64,000 nt of DNA from an uncultured Actinobaculum sp. (GTDB taxonomy: Bacteria; Actinomycetota; Actinomycetes; Actinomycetales; Actinomycetaceae). Every line of letters starts with the position of its first letter. Within the stretch, counting starts at the first letter, position 1. A model generated the notes under the pieces. That model saw nothing but the letters and a program-made list of their open reading frames with translations. It ran no database searches and was not told the origin of the DNA. The stretch covers positions 84,527 through 148,526 of the forward strand of contig CALIHR010000052.1 in assembly GCA_938020505.1 (NCBI GenBank). Reading direction: 5' to 3'. Below, piece by piece: positions 18,716 to 27,467 of the stretch. Position numbers and translations under genes: made by a program.

Positions 18716-19523
18716 CGTCCTTCTCCTTTCCGGACACGGCGTTAAACCAAACGTCCAGAGCTGCCGCGCCATTGGCGCTCACACCGAAGGCGCGCCCGAG
18801 GTTCTCCGGGCGCAGGGCGTCCTCGACGTCGCCTTGGAAGACGACCTCGCGCAGGAGCAGGAGCGCCTCGTCGCACAGCTCGGACATCCCGGCGAGGTCG
18901 TGTGTGGCGACAAGCACCGCGGCGCCGCCGGCCGCCAGCTTGCGCACGAGCGAGACGATCGCCCCTTCGCTCGGCTTGTCGACGCCTGCGAAGGGCTCGT
19001 CCATGAGCAGCAGCCGCGCACCCTGGGCGATGGCGCGCGCGATGAACACCCTTTTGCGCTGGCCTCCCGACAGCGCGCCGATCTGCCGATTGCGCAGTTC
19101 CGGCACGCCGACCATGTCGAGGGCCCGGTCGACCGCTTCGACGTCGTCGGGGCGAGGGCGCCTCGTCCATCCCATTCGCCCGTAACGGCCCATCATGACG
19201 ACGTCGGCCACGCTCAGCGGGAAGTCCCAGTCGACTCCCTCGTTCTGGGGGACGTAGCCGACCAGGCCGTCCCTGCGGGCCGAACGCGCGGACTCTCCGT
19301 ACACGGAGACGTCCCCGGTCGAGCGAACCGTGCCGACGACCGCCTTGATGAGCGTCGATTTCCCGGAGCCGTTCATTCCGACGACGCCGCACACGCGCCC
19401 GGGACTGAGCGAGAAGGTCACGCCCGTCAAAGCCTTGACGGGTCCATACGAAACGCGAAGGCCTTCGACCGACAGCGCGGCCTCCATTCGCCTTCGCGGT
19501 TCGATTTCGCTGCGTCGCCTCAT
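18708..19523 (-). CDS. Metal ABC transporter ATP-binding protein
   Basis: ATPase of the same importer. Walker A is GMNGSGKS, the Q-loop region GYVPQNEGVDWDFP is typical of Mn/Zn systems, the signature is LSGGQRKRVFIARAI, Walker B is LLLMDEPFAGVD and the switch is ATHDL. ATG 19523 overlaps the binding-protein stop (ATGA); a second candidate start at 19487 (MEAALSVEG) is nearly as good. It is translationally coupled both upstream and downstream. Confidence 0.92.
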   Translation of the reverse strand: MRRRSEIEPRRRMEAALSVEGLRVSYGPVKALTGVTFSLSPGRVCGVVGMNGSGKSTLIKAVVGTVRSTGDVSVYGESARSARRDGLVGYVPQNEGVDWDFPLSVADVVMMGRYGRMGWTRRPRPDDVEAVDRALDMVGVPELRNRQIGALSGGQRKRVFIARAIAQGARLLLMDEPFAGVDKPSEGAIVSLVRKLAAGGAAVLVATHDLAGMSELCDEALLLLREVVFQGDVEDALRPENLGRAFGVSANGAAALDVWFNAVSGKEKDDA

Positions 19524-20452
19524 GTGGCTCCGCCGGCCAGTCCGGAGGCGATCGTCTTCGTGTCGTACTTGAGGAGGTCCAGATACGTGGGAGCCGGGCC
19601 TTTCGCATCCGTGAGCGAGTCGACATAGAGCGTTCCGCCGTACTTGGCGCCGGTCGCCTGGACGACGGCGTCCATCTTGCCCTCGACCGTCGATTCGCAG
19701 AAAACTGCGGGAATGCGGTTCTTCTTCACGGTGTCTTGAACGGCCGCGACGCGTTTGGGGGTCATCGCGCCCTCGGCGTTGACGCCCCAAAGGTAGTGCT
19801 CGGCGAGCCCGTAGTCCCTGGCCAGGTAGCTGAACGCACCCTCGCACGTCACGAGCGCCCGCTGCTCCTGCGGGACCGAGGCGAGCTTCTTTTGCATGTC
19901 GTTTGCGATCGCGTCGAGCTTGGCTTTGTATGCCTTTCCGTTGGCCTCGAACTCCTTCGCGTGCGACGGGTCGAGCTTGGAGAAGGCCGCGACCATGTTG
20001 TCGACGTAGATCTTTGCGTTTTTAGGGCTCATCCACGCGTGGGGATTGGGTTCGCCCTTGTGATCGCCTTCGGCGATGGGAATGGGGGTCACCCCTTTGG
20101 AGGCGACGACGGTCTCGGCGTCGGATTGCGAGGTGAATTTCTCGAACCACCGCTCCAGGCCCAGCCCGTTTTGGATGACGAGGTCGGCGTCGGCGCCGCG
20201 CCTGATGTCCTCCGGGCTCGGTTGGTAATCGTGTATTTCCTCGCCTGGCGAGGTGATGGATTCGACGCGCAGTCGATCTCCGGCGATCGACTTGGCCATG
20301 TCCTTCATGACGGTGAAGGTGGTGAGCACCAAAGGGCGGGAATCGGACGAGGGCCGCGCACTGCACGCGGCCAAGGCGAGCGCCGCAGCCAGGACGGCGG
20401 CGACGCCCGCGAGTCGACGGGCGGGTTTCCTGAACCCGCGATACTTCATCAT
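19520..20452 (-). CDS. Metal ABC transporter substrate-binding lipoprotein (PsaA/MntA type)
   Basis: A cluster A-I solute-binding lipoprotein of 310 residues with lipobox LAAC. The metal ligands line up with those of PsaA: His in EEIHDYQPS, His in NPHAWMSP, Glu in VTCEGAFSY and Asp in YVDSLTD. This His-His-Glu-Asp set is typical of manganese/iron rather than zinc proteins, and no His-rich loop is present. The start ATG follows TATCAT by seven bases, suggesting a leaderless mRNA. The operator-like palindrome sits immediately upstream. Confidence 0.92.
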   Translation of the reverse strand: MMKYRGFRKPARRLAGVAAVLAAALALAACSARPSSDSRPLVLTTFTVMKDMAKSIAGDRLRVESITSPGEEIHDYQPSPEDIRRGADADLVIQNGLGLERWFEKFTSQSDAETVVASKGVTPIPIAEGDHKGEPNPHAWMSPKNAKIYVDNMVAAFSKLDPSHAKEFEANGKAYKAKLDAIANDMQKKLASVPQEQRALVTCEGAFSYLARDYGLAEHYLWGVNAEGAMTPKRVAAVQDTVKKNRIPAVFCESTVEGKMDAVVQATGAKYGGTLYVDSLTDAKGPAPTYLDLLKYDTKTIASGLAGGAT

Positions 20453-20465
20453 GAATCACATGATA

Positions 20466-20481
20466 TTTCGGTAGACCGAAA
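20466..20481 (-). promoter_or_regulatory. Perfect palindromic operator of the metal importer operon (DtxR/MntR type suspected)
   Basis: TTTCGGT-AG-ACCGAAA is an exact inverted repeat that lies 14 bp from the start codon, adjacent to and overlapping the -10 (TATCAT). A regulator bound there would block transcription. The site resembles boxes used by DtxR-family manganese regulators; the regulator gene is not in the window. Confidence 0.72.
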
Positions 20482-20549
20482 ACTAGTGGGTCACAAGTCC
20501 TATTGAGAATCGATCTCAATCGGTTGCACTACGCTGAAACGGCGAGGGG

Positions 20550-21201
20550 CTAAAAGGGCGGCGGCGTAGGAGGCGTGAAGAGTGCAGGCGGCCCGGCTCC
20601 CTTGACGGGCGGGACGACGGGCCCGGATTTGAGTATCGACAGGTCGGCTGACCCCTCGACCGCCGTGGACGCCTTCGCGCTCGCCTGCGTCGCGGATTTT
20701 GCGGCGAAGGACGCTTCGGGGGCGATCGTCGCTCCCTTGGGCATGAGCCCGCGCGGCGGCCTGACCGTGATCGTCGCCTGGCCCGCGGTGCAGGCGGGCG
20801 CCGTTCCCAGGATATAGACGACCTTTCCGTCGGAGTTCCGCGTGGGGGGCGACGATCGTCGGAGGGGCGACGACTCCCGTCGTGCTGGCGGCGGCAAGGA
20901 TCGGCGCGGCCTCGGAGTTCACCGCCCCGTCGGGGCTGGAAAAGCGCGGGACGTCGACCGTCAGAACCGCGCCGTCGCAGTTGGCGTCGGTCGATGCGCA
21001 GGAAAACTCGACCGTGTAGACGACGTTGTCGCCGGTCTTGACCGTCCGCGCGTTCGGGGCGAGGGTCACGCGCAAGGTCGGGGCGCCGCCGTCGGCGAAG
21101 CTCGCCGACCCCAATCCGAAAACGAGAAGCGCAGCGGTTAAGAAACCGAGAATCCTTCGGCTTCCCCTCGATTGGGCGCAGGGCGACACGGTGCTCGACA
21201 T
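20550..21201 (-). pseudogene. Surface protein fragment (DUF11-like), frameshifted in a C6 tract
   Basis: ATG 21201 follows GAAGGGAT. A signal peptide (SRRILGFLTAALLVFGLGSASFA) leads into a DUF11/isopeptide-like domain (LRVTLAPNARTVKTGDNVVYTVEF, AVLTVDVPRFSSPDG). At about 20845 the frame is lost in a run of six C (minus strand). One base less would join APPTIVAP to TRNSDGKVVYILGTAPACTAGQ and on to SADLSILKSGPVVP, ending at TPPTPPPF. Even when rejoined the protein is short and lacks a wall anchor, so it is a remnant or a heavily shortened adhesin. The homopolymer could also be phase-variable or a sequencing error. Confidence 0.65.
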
Positions 21202-21324
21202 GAAGATCCCTTCAGGCGTCATGGGTGAGAAGCGCACAGATGCGCCTCAACCCCGCCGCCCGCACCAAGAGGGAGTCACTAGTCCGCCATAGGCCTCAGG
21301 AACGATAAAACAGTGTGATTCACA

Positions 21325-21936
21325 CTAAAGCGCTTCGATTTTGGCCGACAACGCCTCTAAATTCTCGAAGCGATGCCCCAGGAAACCCAATTTCATTGCG
21401 GCCTCGACGTTCGTCAGAGAGTCGTCGACGAACAGCACGTCCTCGGGGACAAGTTTTCGTCCGGCGGACTGCGAGAGCCGCGCGAGGGCGACGGCGAAGG
21501 CCTCTTCGTCGGGCTTGGCCAGGCGCAGGCGGCACGAGAAGAGGACCGGGTCGAACAGCTCATCGATCCAGGGGTTGTGCCACCTCGTCCAACCGACGAA
21601 ATCGCAGGGTATGTTCGAGAGCATCCCCATCGTCAGGCCGGCGCGGTTGAGGCCGCGCGCGAAGGAGACCATCGCTTCGTCTTTGGCGCCCAGAGCCGCA
21701 AGGTCGGCGGCGAGGGCCGCCTGCCAATCGATGTCGACGCCGGTCTCGGCGGCCACCCTCGCCCAGTACTCGCGCGAGCCAATGGCGCCCGCGTCGTATT
21801 CGGCGCGATTTTGCCCGCGGTAGGCGGGAAGGAGGGCGTCCGGCTCAACCCCCACCGTTCTCGCCAGCGTTTCAAATGATGTGCGTGATTGTTCGGATAT
21901 GAATAATCCGAAAAGATCGAACAGAAGCGCGTGCAT
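21325..21936 (-). CDS. HAD-superfamily hydrolase
   Basis: A 203-residue haloacid-dehalogenase-type protein. Motif I is LLFDLFGLF, motif II lies around GMLSNIP, the motif III lysine in RLAKPDEEAF and motif IV in DVLFVDDSLTNVEAAMKLG. The small helical cap between motifs I and II fits subfamily IA phosphatases such as beta-phosphoglucomutase-like or YihX-type enzymes. The substrate is unknown. A promoter-like TTAATC lies seven bases before the ATG. It points the same way as the TetR gene upstream, 61 bp away. Confidence 0.85.
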   Translation of the reverse strand: MHALLFDLFGLFISEQSRTSFETLARTVGVEPDALLPAYRGQNRAEYDAGAIGSREYWARVAAETGVDIDWQAALAADLAALGAKDEAMVSFARGLNRAGLTMGMLSNIPCDFVGWTRWHNPWIDELFDPVLFSCRLRLAKPDEEAFAVALARLSQSAGRKLVPEDVLFVDDSLTNVEAAMKLGFLGHRFENLEALSAKIEAL

Positions 21937-21997
21937 GTACCCAGATTAATTGACATGCAGTTTATTTGCATTAACCGTCCAACCAGTGCACACAACT

Positions 21998-22621
21998 TCA
22001 CTTTTCGGCCGCCTTCCCCAAAGCGGCGACGGATTCGCCGAGCGCCCCGGCGACGGCGGCCGGATCCTCGCCCGCATCGACCTGCGCGAAGGCCTCCAGC
22101 AGGAGCACGCGGGTGAAGCCCGCCCACATGCGCGGATTCTCCACCCCCAGCTCCTCCCATTGTTCGCGGAGGAAATCATCGGCCATCGCGTGGATGTCGG
22201 CGACGTCCTCGGCGACGGCGGCGCGCTCGCCGCCCGCCCCGTCGGATCGGGCGGGGCTCCCGCGAGCGCGCATGAGGCTCATGAGCCAGCCGTGGGAAGA
22301 CTCGTTCGACTGCCTGAGGCTGGCGACCGCAAACTGCCGAAGGCGGACGGCGGGCGGCGCCTCGGCGTCGACCTGCGAGAAGATCGCTTCGCGCCAGCGG
22401 GGGATGTAGCGGGCGAGCGTGAGCAGCCGCAGATCGTCGACCGAATCGACGTACCGGTAGATCGAATTGCGGGCGATGCCGGCCTCAGCCGCCACGGCTG
22501 CGGCCGAAAGGGCGTCGGGGCCCGACTCGCGCAAAAGCCGTTCGGCAGCGTCGACGAGCTTCGTCTTGACGATCTCCCTGTGTTGGCGCACGGTGGGCGC
22601 GCTGATCTTCGGCACTGCCAT
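21998..22621 (-). CDS. TetR-family transcriptional regulator
   Basis: Start ATG 22621 directly follows AAGGGGG. The N-terminal HTH is clear: VDAAERLLRESGPDALSAAAVAAEAGIARNSIYRYVDSVDDLR. The C-terminal ligand domain contains RQSNESSHGWLMSLMRARG, with a polar stretch near residue 130. The closest neighbours are the HAD hydrolase downstream and the lipoprotein pair upstream. A target operator was not recognised. Confidence 0.88.
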   Translation of the reverse strand: MAVPKISAPTVRQHREIVKTKLVDAAERLLRESGPDALSAAAVAAEAGIARNSIYRYVDSVDDLRLLTLARYIPRWREAIFSQVDAEAPPAVRLRQFAVASLRQSNESSHGWLMSLMRARGSPARSDGAGGERAAVAEDVADIHAMADDFLREQWEELGVENPRMWAGFTRVLLLEAFAQVDAGEDPAAVAGALGESVAALGKAAEK

Positions 22622-22979
22622 CCCCCTTGGATCACTGCTTCGAGCATAATCGCCGCCCGCCGGAATCGCACGCCGCGGCCCCGCCGCAGAGACGACGAGG
22701 GCCCGGGAGGTCACGCATCCCTCCCGGGCCTCGCGGTGCACGCAAACGCGCACGCGTCAGACTTCACGCACATCGGAGGGGAAGGAGACGTTCCCGACCC
22801 GAATGCCTGACGCACACATCCTGTCTCCCGAGTCTGCGGTGCCGACTGCGCGGCTGCGCCCGCCGGCAATTGAATTATACCTGAAATACCTACGTTTTCG
22901 AAGGTACTACTTGCCACAGATTAGGGTCATTCTATCCGTCGTTCTCCTTTTCCCACAGCGTCGAAGGGAAGCCAGCGCC
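22622..22979. other. Intergenic region with terminator hairpin
   Basis: No gene is visible. It contains the hairpin at 22697-22732 and an A+T-rich block (22869-22940) just before the lipoprotein stop. Confidence 0.6.
22697..22732 (-). terminator. Hairpin terminator downstream of the lipoprotein pair
   Basis: On the minus strand GAGGCCCGGGAGG pairs with CCTCCCGGGCCCTC (one bulged C), loop of about nine bases, then GTCGTCTCTG. It lies about 250 bp after the lipoprotein stop at 22980 and just before the TetR gene. Confidence 0.6.
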
Positions 22980-24173
22980 TCACCTGCCCGCCTTCGCGTG
23001 TCTCATCGTGTTGAGCAACATGTTCACGGTCGCGGCCGACCGCTTCTCGCCCTTGACCATCACGTTGAGGTACGTTCCGTTGAACTCGACCACGTAAAGA
23101 TAACGGAAGTCTCCCGATTCGGTTATGTGCCTGGCCCCGACGGCGGGGAGCCCGGCGATCGTCGTCCGCCCGAGGTACTCCCCCGAGGCGTCGTCGTCCT
23201 CCTTCGACGCCCATTGGTCGGCAAGGTCCTCACCCGAATGGTACTCTTCCTCGTCGCCGACTTCGAAAAGCAGCGACGCCCCTTTCGTCTCTATGCCGAT
23301 GGCGTCTTCGTCGTCCTCGTTCCGCTCGGTCAACGTCATCTTGCTCGGCATCGGGAAGGAAATGACGCCGGACGGCGTCTGGAGGTTGTACTGGCCCCCC
23401 TTGACGCTCCCTCTGAGCTTGCCGTCGCGGCTGAGAACCGAAAGCCTCTCCTCTTGGGGGTCGCTTCCGGGCTGCGAGTCCGAGCGCCCGTCGCCCCCCA
23501 CGCCGGCGACCATGTCCGAGCCGCCCGAGCCTTGAGGCCCCGCGAAGTTGAACGTCTCCGCCGCCTTGAGCAGCGCGTCGAACTCCTTCTGGGTGGGCGC
23601 CGCCACCGTGAGATTCCATACTCCGTCTTCGATCCGCAGGAGGTACACCCTGTTGAGATGGCCGACCCTCGTCTTCGCGTCGACGGCCACCGCCTTGACG
23701 TTGCCGAGGGACGCCGTCTGGACCGGCCTGACCGACGTCGAGCCGCGCGACTGGACGATCTTGGTCAGCTGCTCGGCGGTCGTGTTGGAGACGGCCGTCG
23801 TCGTCGGAAAGAGCGAGAGCTTGACGTTCGGGTTCGACGAGCTCTCCACGCCGGCCACCCCCGTTTCCGCATACGTGCGCTCAAAGACGCGCATCGACGG
23901 GCCGACGTTCATCGTCACCCTTCCCGATCCGGTGCCGACCGTGAGCACGCCGTTTGTGACGCTGGCCGAACCGAGGGGAAGGCCCTGCCCCTGGGGCTGG
24001 GCCCTCTTCGTCGCCGTCGCGGTGCGAGCGGGCGTCGGGGAGGGCGTGGGCGACGCCGTCCGCGTCGGCGTGGCGCTGACCCCCAAGGTGACCTCCTTTT
24101 CAGGCTCGGAAGCGCACGCGGTCAGGCACATCGCCGCCGCGAACACAACAACCGCGAGCCTAGGACGTCGCAT
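22980..24173 (-). CDS. Lipoprotein of unknown function (second of a pair)
   Basis: A 397-residue lipoprotein with signal peptide MRRPRLAVVVFAAAMCLTAC (lipobox LTAC). A Thr/Pro/Ala linker (about residues 33-60) and two domains of similar design follow: GRVTMNVGPSMRVFERTYAE with NRVYLLRIEDGVWNLTVAAP, and VISFPMPSKMTLTERNEDDED with YVVEFNGTYLNVMVKG. Each has a hydrophobic beta-strand ending in a short helix, suggesting a duplicated fold. It overlaps the upstream lipoprotein gene by 14 bp, so the two are made together. Confidence 0.8.
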   Translation of the reverse strand: MRRPRLAVVVFAAAMCLTACASEPEKEVTLGVSATPTRTASPTPSPTPARTATATKRAQPQGQGLPLGSASVTNGVLTVGTGSGRVTMNVGPSMRVFERTYAETGVAGVESSSNPNVKLSLFPTTTAVSNTTAEQLTKIVQSRGSTSVRPVQTASLGNVKAVAVDAKTRVGHLNRVYLLRIEDGVWNLTVAAPTQKEFDALLKAAETFNFAGPQGSGGSDMVAGVGGDGRSDSQPGSDPQEERLSVLSRDGKLRGSVKGGQYNLQTPSGVISFPMPSKMTLTERNEDDEDAIGIETKGASLLFEVGDEEEYHSGEDLADQWASKEDDDASGEYLGRTTIAGLPAVGARHITESGDFRYLYVVEFNGTYLNVMVKGEKRSAATVNMLLNTMRHAKAGR

Positions 24174-25245
24174 CCTCGACCACCTGGAGAAGAGCCGGGA
24201 CCTCGGTCTCCGCCTTGCCCGAGTTGACGACCAGCTGGATCATCACCCCGTTGACGTTGACGATGTATATCCGCGAAATCGTGCCGTTCGTAGACTTGAC
24301 CAGAATGGCGCCGGCGGGATACCCCGCCACCTTCTGGACCTCGGGCACGGTCTTCATCTGCTCGATGTCCTTCATCCCGCCGTTCTCGCGCATCTTCGCC
24401 AGAATCTGCGTGGGATCGGTCGTGAACCCCTTGCTGTCGATGTAGAAGGAGACGTTGCGCCCGGAATTCTGCTGGTCTTCGAAGCCGAGCAGGCCTTCGG
24501 CGCTGGGCTTGGAGGGGACGAACCCGTCGGGCATCCGCATGACGATCTTCGCGCCGTTGACGTCCACCGTGTACGTCCGCCCGGACACGGTGGCCTTCAG
24601 GGGGCCGACGTGGCGCGAGGCGGCCGTGCTGGGCGAAGTTTTCGACCCCGCATTGACCGGTTTGAGCGCGCGAATGGTCTTGAGGAGCTCGTCGGCGGTC
24701 GCGGCGTCGGGGGCGTTGATCGTGGCCGACCACAGGTAGCCTTTGAAATCGGCGACGACGACGATCGCCACATACCCGGTTTGGATGGTCGCCTGGGCGG
24801 CGACGGCCTTGAAATCCCCCAGGTTTTGGATGTCGTGGCGGGCCTCGATGTTTGTGAACTGCTTCGTCCTGAGCGTTGCTGCGACGCTGTCGGCCGAGGG
24901 CAGCGTCGTCGCCGAAGACAAATGGGAAAACATGAGATTCGTCTTCGAATCGGAGGAAGACGTCAGCCCGACGAGCTTGACGTCTTCCTGTTTGGCCTTG
25001 CTCACCGCGTAGCCGTTCGGAGCCGTGAAGCCGACCCAGACCTTGCCTGTGAACAGGCGGAACTCCGAACCTTGGATTTCTGCCTCCCCCAAGGCCGCCT
25101 TGGGGTCCGTTCCGACCGTCGGGCCGTTGCTTTTGGCCGGGTGCGGCGAGGTGGGAGAAGGGGCGGGGCCCGCGGAGGTTGAAAGCGAACATGCTGGAAG
25201 GGCGACAAGCACAACAACGGCGAAGAAGATTCGCAGTCCTCTCAT
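24160..25245 (-). CDS. Lipoprotein of unknown function (first of a pair)
   Basis: ATG 25245 follows AGGAGGG. Signal peptide MRGLRIFFAVVVLVALPAC, then a Ser/Pro linker. Two related domains are visible: one with EFRLFTGKVWVGFTAPNGYAVS and YLWSATINAPDAATADELLKTI, the second with KIVMRMPDGFVPSK and IYIVNVNGVMIQLVVNSG. The paired strand pattern is the same as in the following lipoprotein, so the genes probably arose by duplication. No enzyme motif is present; a cell-surface binding role is possible but unproven. Confidence 0.8.
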   Translation of the reverse strand: MRGLRIFFAVVVLVALPACSLSTSAGPAPSPTSPHPAKSNGPTVGTDPKAALGEAEIQGSEFRLFTGKVWVGFTAPNGYAVSKAKQEDVKLVGLTSSSDSKTNLMFSHLSSATTLPSADSVAATLRTKQFTNIEARHDIQNLGDFKAVAAQATIQTGYVAIVVVADFKGYLWSATINAPDAATADELLKTIRALKPVNAGSKTSPSTAASRHVGPLKATVSGRTYTVDVNGAKIVMRMPDGFVPSKPSAEGLLGFEDQQNSGRNVSFYIDSKGFTTDPTQILAKMRENGGMKDIEQMKTVPEVQKVAGYPAGAILVKSTNGTISRIYIVNVNGVMIQLVVNSGKAETEVPALLQVVEDATS

Positions 25246-25574
25246 ATGCCCTCCTGGAGACATTCAACTTTACGGCACGATAATAGGCGACCCCGCGCCG
25301 AAAATCGGCCCTCGGCAAGGGGTAACCCTGCCCATCGCCCCGTTCCTCGGAGCTGGGCGCAGGCCCCGACGACGGCGCGATCGGCGGCGGCAAGGGGCCA
25401 AACGCCTGGAATGCCACGGCTTCCATGGGGAAGGCCCCTCATCGATCGGACAGAATACACATTACCCCGTGCTCGCGCTTATTTCAGGGGCGTTCATCCA
25501 TTGACATTCCACGCTCCAAGTGCTTGTCTCCGACGGCGACGGAGCCGCAAAGCCGGGCCGGCCGGAAGGCACCG
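25246..25574. other. Intergenic region upstream of the lipoprotein pair
   Basis: No gene seen. On the minus strand a -10-like TATTCT near 25450-25460 could start the lipoprotein operon. A weak 5-bp dyad (CTCCG/CGGAG, about 25527-25543) follows the symporter stop. Confidence 0.45.
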
Positions 25575-27035
25575 TCAGGGCGCGGACGAGCCGCTCGGCG
25601 AATCCGCGCCCCCGTGGACCCAGATGTCGGTCGGAAGCTCGCCGGGCATCGAGGGGTTCCCCGTGGCGACGAAGGGCCTTTCGCGGTTTCGCAGATAGTC
25701 GTGGAGCGCCCCGAAGGCCCATTTGCCGAGCATGACGATGGACACAATGTTGATGAGCGCCATTCCCGTCATCGTCAGATCCGCGAAGTTCCAGACGAGC
25801 TTGAGCTCGGCGACGGATCCCAGCACGATCGAGACGATGACGATCGCCTTGAGGAGCTTGTCGCCCCACGCTTTGCCCTTCGTGAGAAAGTCCATATTGA
25901 CCTCCGCGTAGGCAAAGTTGCCGATGACCGAAGAACCGGCGAAGACGCAGATGAGAATGACCATGACCGGGCCCGCCCACGACCCAAGCGTGGATTCGAG
26001 CGCAGCGATCGTCATGTCGGCGCCGGCCGGCTCGTCGGAAGAGGTCCAGTAGCGCTTGAGCGCCTCGGGATCGGCGTTGAACAGGATGAACGCGGTCGCC
26101 GAACACACGAGGATGGTGTCGACGAAGACGCCGGCTGACTGGATGAGGCCCTGCTTGGCCGGGTGCGTGACATGCGCGGTCGACGCCGCGTTCGGCGCCG
26201 AGCCCTCGCCCGCCTCGTTCGAGAACAGGCCGCGCCTGACGCCGTTCATCATCGCCGCGGTCATCGATCCGGCCACGCCTCCGAGCGTTTCGCGCAGTCC
26301 GAAGGCGTTTTCGACGATCAGGCTGAAGGTCGGGCCGACCTTGTCCAGGTTCATGAGCACGACGGCGACGGCGAGGCCGATGTACACGATCGCCATGAGC
26401 GGGGCGACGATCTCCGAGGCCTTCGCCACGGCCTTGAGGCCGCCGTAGACGATCGGCCCGCACAGGACCAGGAGGATTCCGGCCGTGATCCAGGGGTTCA
26501 CGTCGAACTGCGTCTCGAGCGTGTTGGCGATTGTGTTCGCCTGAACCATCTCGTAGGAGATTCCGAACGAGCAGATGAGGAACAGCGCGAAGACGACCCC
26601 CCATTTGCGCGAGCCGAGCCCCCTCTGGATGTAAAAGGCCGGGCCGCCGCGGAAGGCGCCGTCGTGCCACCTGATCTTGAACAGCTGGGCGAGCGTGGCC
26701 TCGATGAAGGCGGTGGCCATCCCCAAAAAGGCGACGAGCCACATCCAGAAGACCGCGCCGGGCCCGCCCAGGGTGACGGCGATTGCGACGCCGGCGATGT
26801 TGCCCGTTCCGACCCGCGAGGCGATGCCGATCGCAAAGGCCTGGAAAGAGGAGATGCCGTCGCCGTCGACGTCCCGGGAGTCGAAGACCTGCTTGACCAT
26901 CTGACCGAATAGGCGAATCTGCACGAAGCCGGTGCGAATCGTGAAGTAGATTCCGGCTCCGATGAGCATGACGATGAGTATGTGGGTTGTGATCCAGTTA
27001 TTCGTCGTGGATATGAGCTCGGTCAGCTTGTTCAT
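25575..27035 (-). CDS. AGCS-family sodium:alanine/glycine symporter
   Basis: Sodium-coupled amino-acid importer, 486 residues, about 11 membrane helices. The family signature GTGNIAGVAIAVTLGGPGAVFWMW lies around residues 75-100, with FRGGPAFYI, the RGLFSNEAGEGSAPNAA motif and a cytosolic tail ending GELPTDIW. Alanine or glycine is the usual substrate of the family; this one is not pinned down. The start follows AGGAGGG. A possible -10 (TAATAT) lies about 70 bp upstream on the minus strand. Confidence 0.93.
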   Translation of the reverse strand: MNKLTELISTTNNWITTHILIVMLIGAGIYFTIRTGFVQIRLFGQMVKQVFDSRDVDGDGISSFQAFAIGIASRVGTGNIAGVAIAVTLGGPGAVFWMWLVAFLGMATAFIEATLAQLFKIRWHDGAFRGGPAFYIQRGLGSRKWGVVFALFLICSFGISYEMVQANTIANTLETQFDVNPWITAGILLVLCGPIVYGGLKAVAKASEIVAPLMAIVYIGLAVAVVLMNLDKVGPTFSLIVENAFGLRETLGGVAGSMTAAMMNGVRRGLFSNEAGEGSAPNAASTAHVTHPAKQGLIQSAGVFVDTILVCSATAFILFNADPEALKRYWTSSDEPAGADMTIAALESTLGSWAGPVMVILICVFAGSSVIGNFAYAEVNMDFLTKGKAWGDKLLKAIVIVSIVLGSVAELKLVWNFADLTMTGMALINIVSIVMLGKWAFGALHDYLRNRERPFVATGNPSMPGELPTDIWVHGGADSPSGSSAP

Positions 27036-27201
27036 GCCGCCCTCCTAAAGACCGCCTGCGACGAGGAACGGTCGGCTCGCGCGATTTGAAAACCCAAGAG
27101 ATATTACTAGAACATTACACGATTTGAAGAATCCGTTACCAAAAGTGACGTAAATCCGTGCCGACCGCAAGGAGCCGACCTTTTGGCCGCGAAATTTTAT
27201 C

Positions 27202-27223
27202 AAAAAATGAGGCGTCACGCCTC
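27202..27223 (-). terminator. Intrinsic terminator for the leftward kinase/FHA operon
   Basis: On the minus strand GAGGCG-TGA-CGCCTC is followed at once by ATTTTTTG. It is 245 bp beyond the stop of the last FHA gene and oriented to end that transcript before the symporter gene. Confidence 0.72.
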
Positions 27224-27286
27224 GACTCCCCCCATGGGTATCATTGCCCATGCGACTATGGTCGTACGAGGCGGTACTATAGATGA

Positions 27287-27463
27287 CGTAGTCAGCCACG
27301 GTTGATTGCGCGTGTGTGATAAGCCCACGTCAGCCTCCAATTACGACGTGGGCGACGAGGTCGCCGGTCGCCCAGCCGGGACCTCCGCCTCTTGGGTCTG
27401 CGCCTCCAATGGACCCGGAGATGAAGTGAGGCCCACCATGGCGGTGGGCCTCACTTTCTTTTT
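27287..27463 (+). ncRNA. Candidate structured small RNA with CCUCCAAU hairpin loops
   Basis: Four hairpins follow one another on the plus strand. H1: GCCCACGTC/GACGTGGGC (27323-27353) with CCTCCAAT in the loop. H2: GAGGTC-G-CCGG paired with CCGG-GACCTC (27357-27385). H3: GGGTC/GACCC (27394-27416), again with CCTCCAAT in the loop. H4: a 13-bp stem with TTCTTTTT behind it. A weak promoter (GCGACT-N17-TACTAT, 27252-27280) precedes them. No open frame fits. Loops carrying CCUCC could bind ribosome sites of target mRNAs. It is antisense to the 3' end of the kinase/FHA operon transcript. The existence of the RNA is inferred from structure only. Confidence 0.42.
27425..27463 (+). terminator. Strong plus-strand intrinsic terminator
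   Basis: AGTGAGGCCCACC (27425-27437) pairs perfectly with GGTGGGCCTCACT (27443-27455) around a 5-nt loop and is followed by TTCTTTTT. No annotated plus-strand gene lies upstream, which is the main argument for a small RNA there. Confidence 0.85.
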
Positions 27464-27467
27464 GCCT

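Larger units (their letters stand above)
27036..27467. other. Intergenic region between symporter and FHA gene
   Basis: It contains the symporter promoter area (27036-27130), an A+T-rich block (27040-27215), a minus-strand terminator (27202-27223), and on the plus strand a run of four hairpins ending in a U-tract (27323-27463), described as a candidate RNA. Confidence 0.6.
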
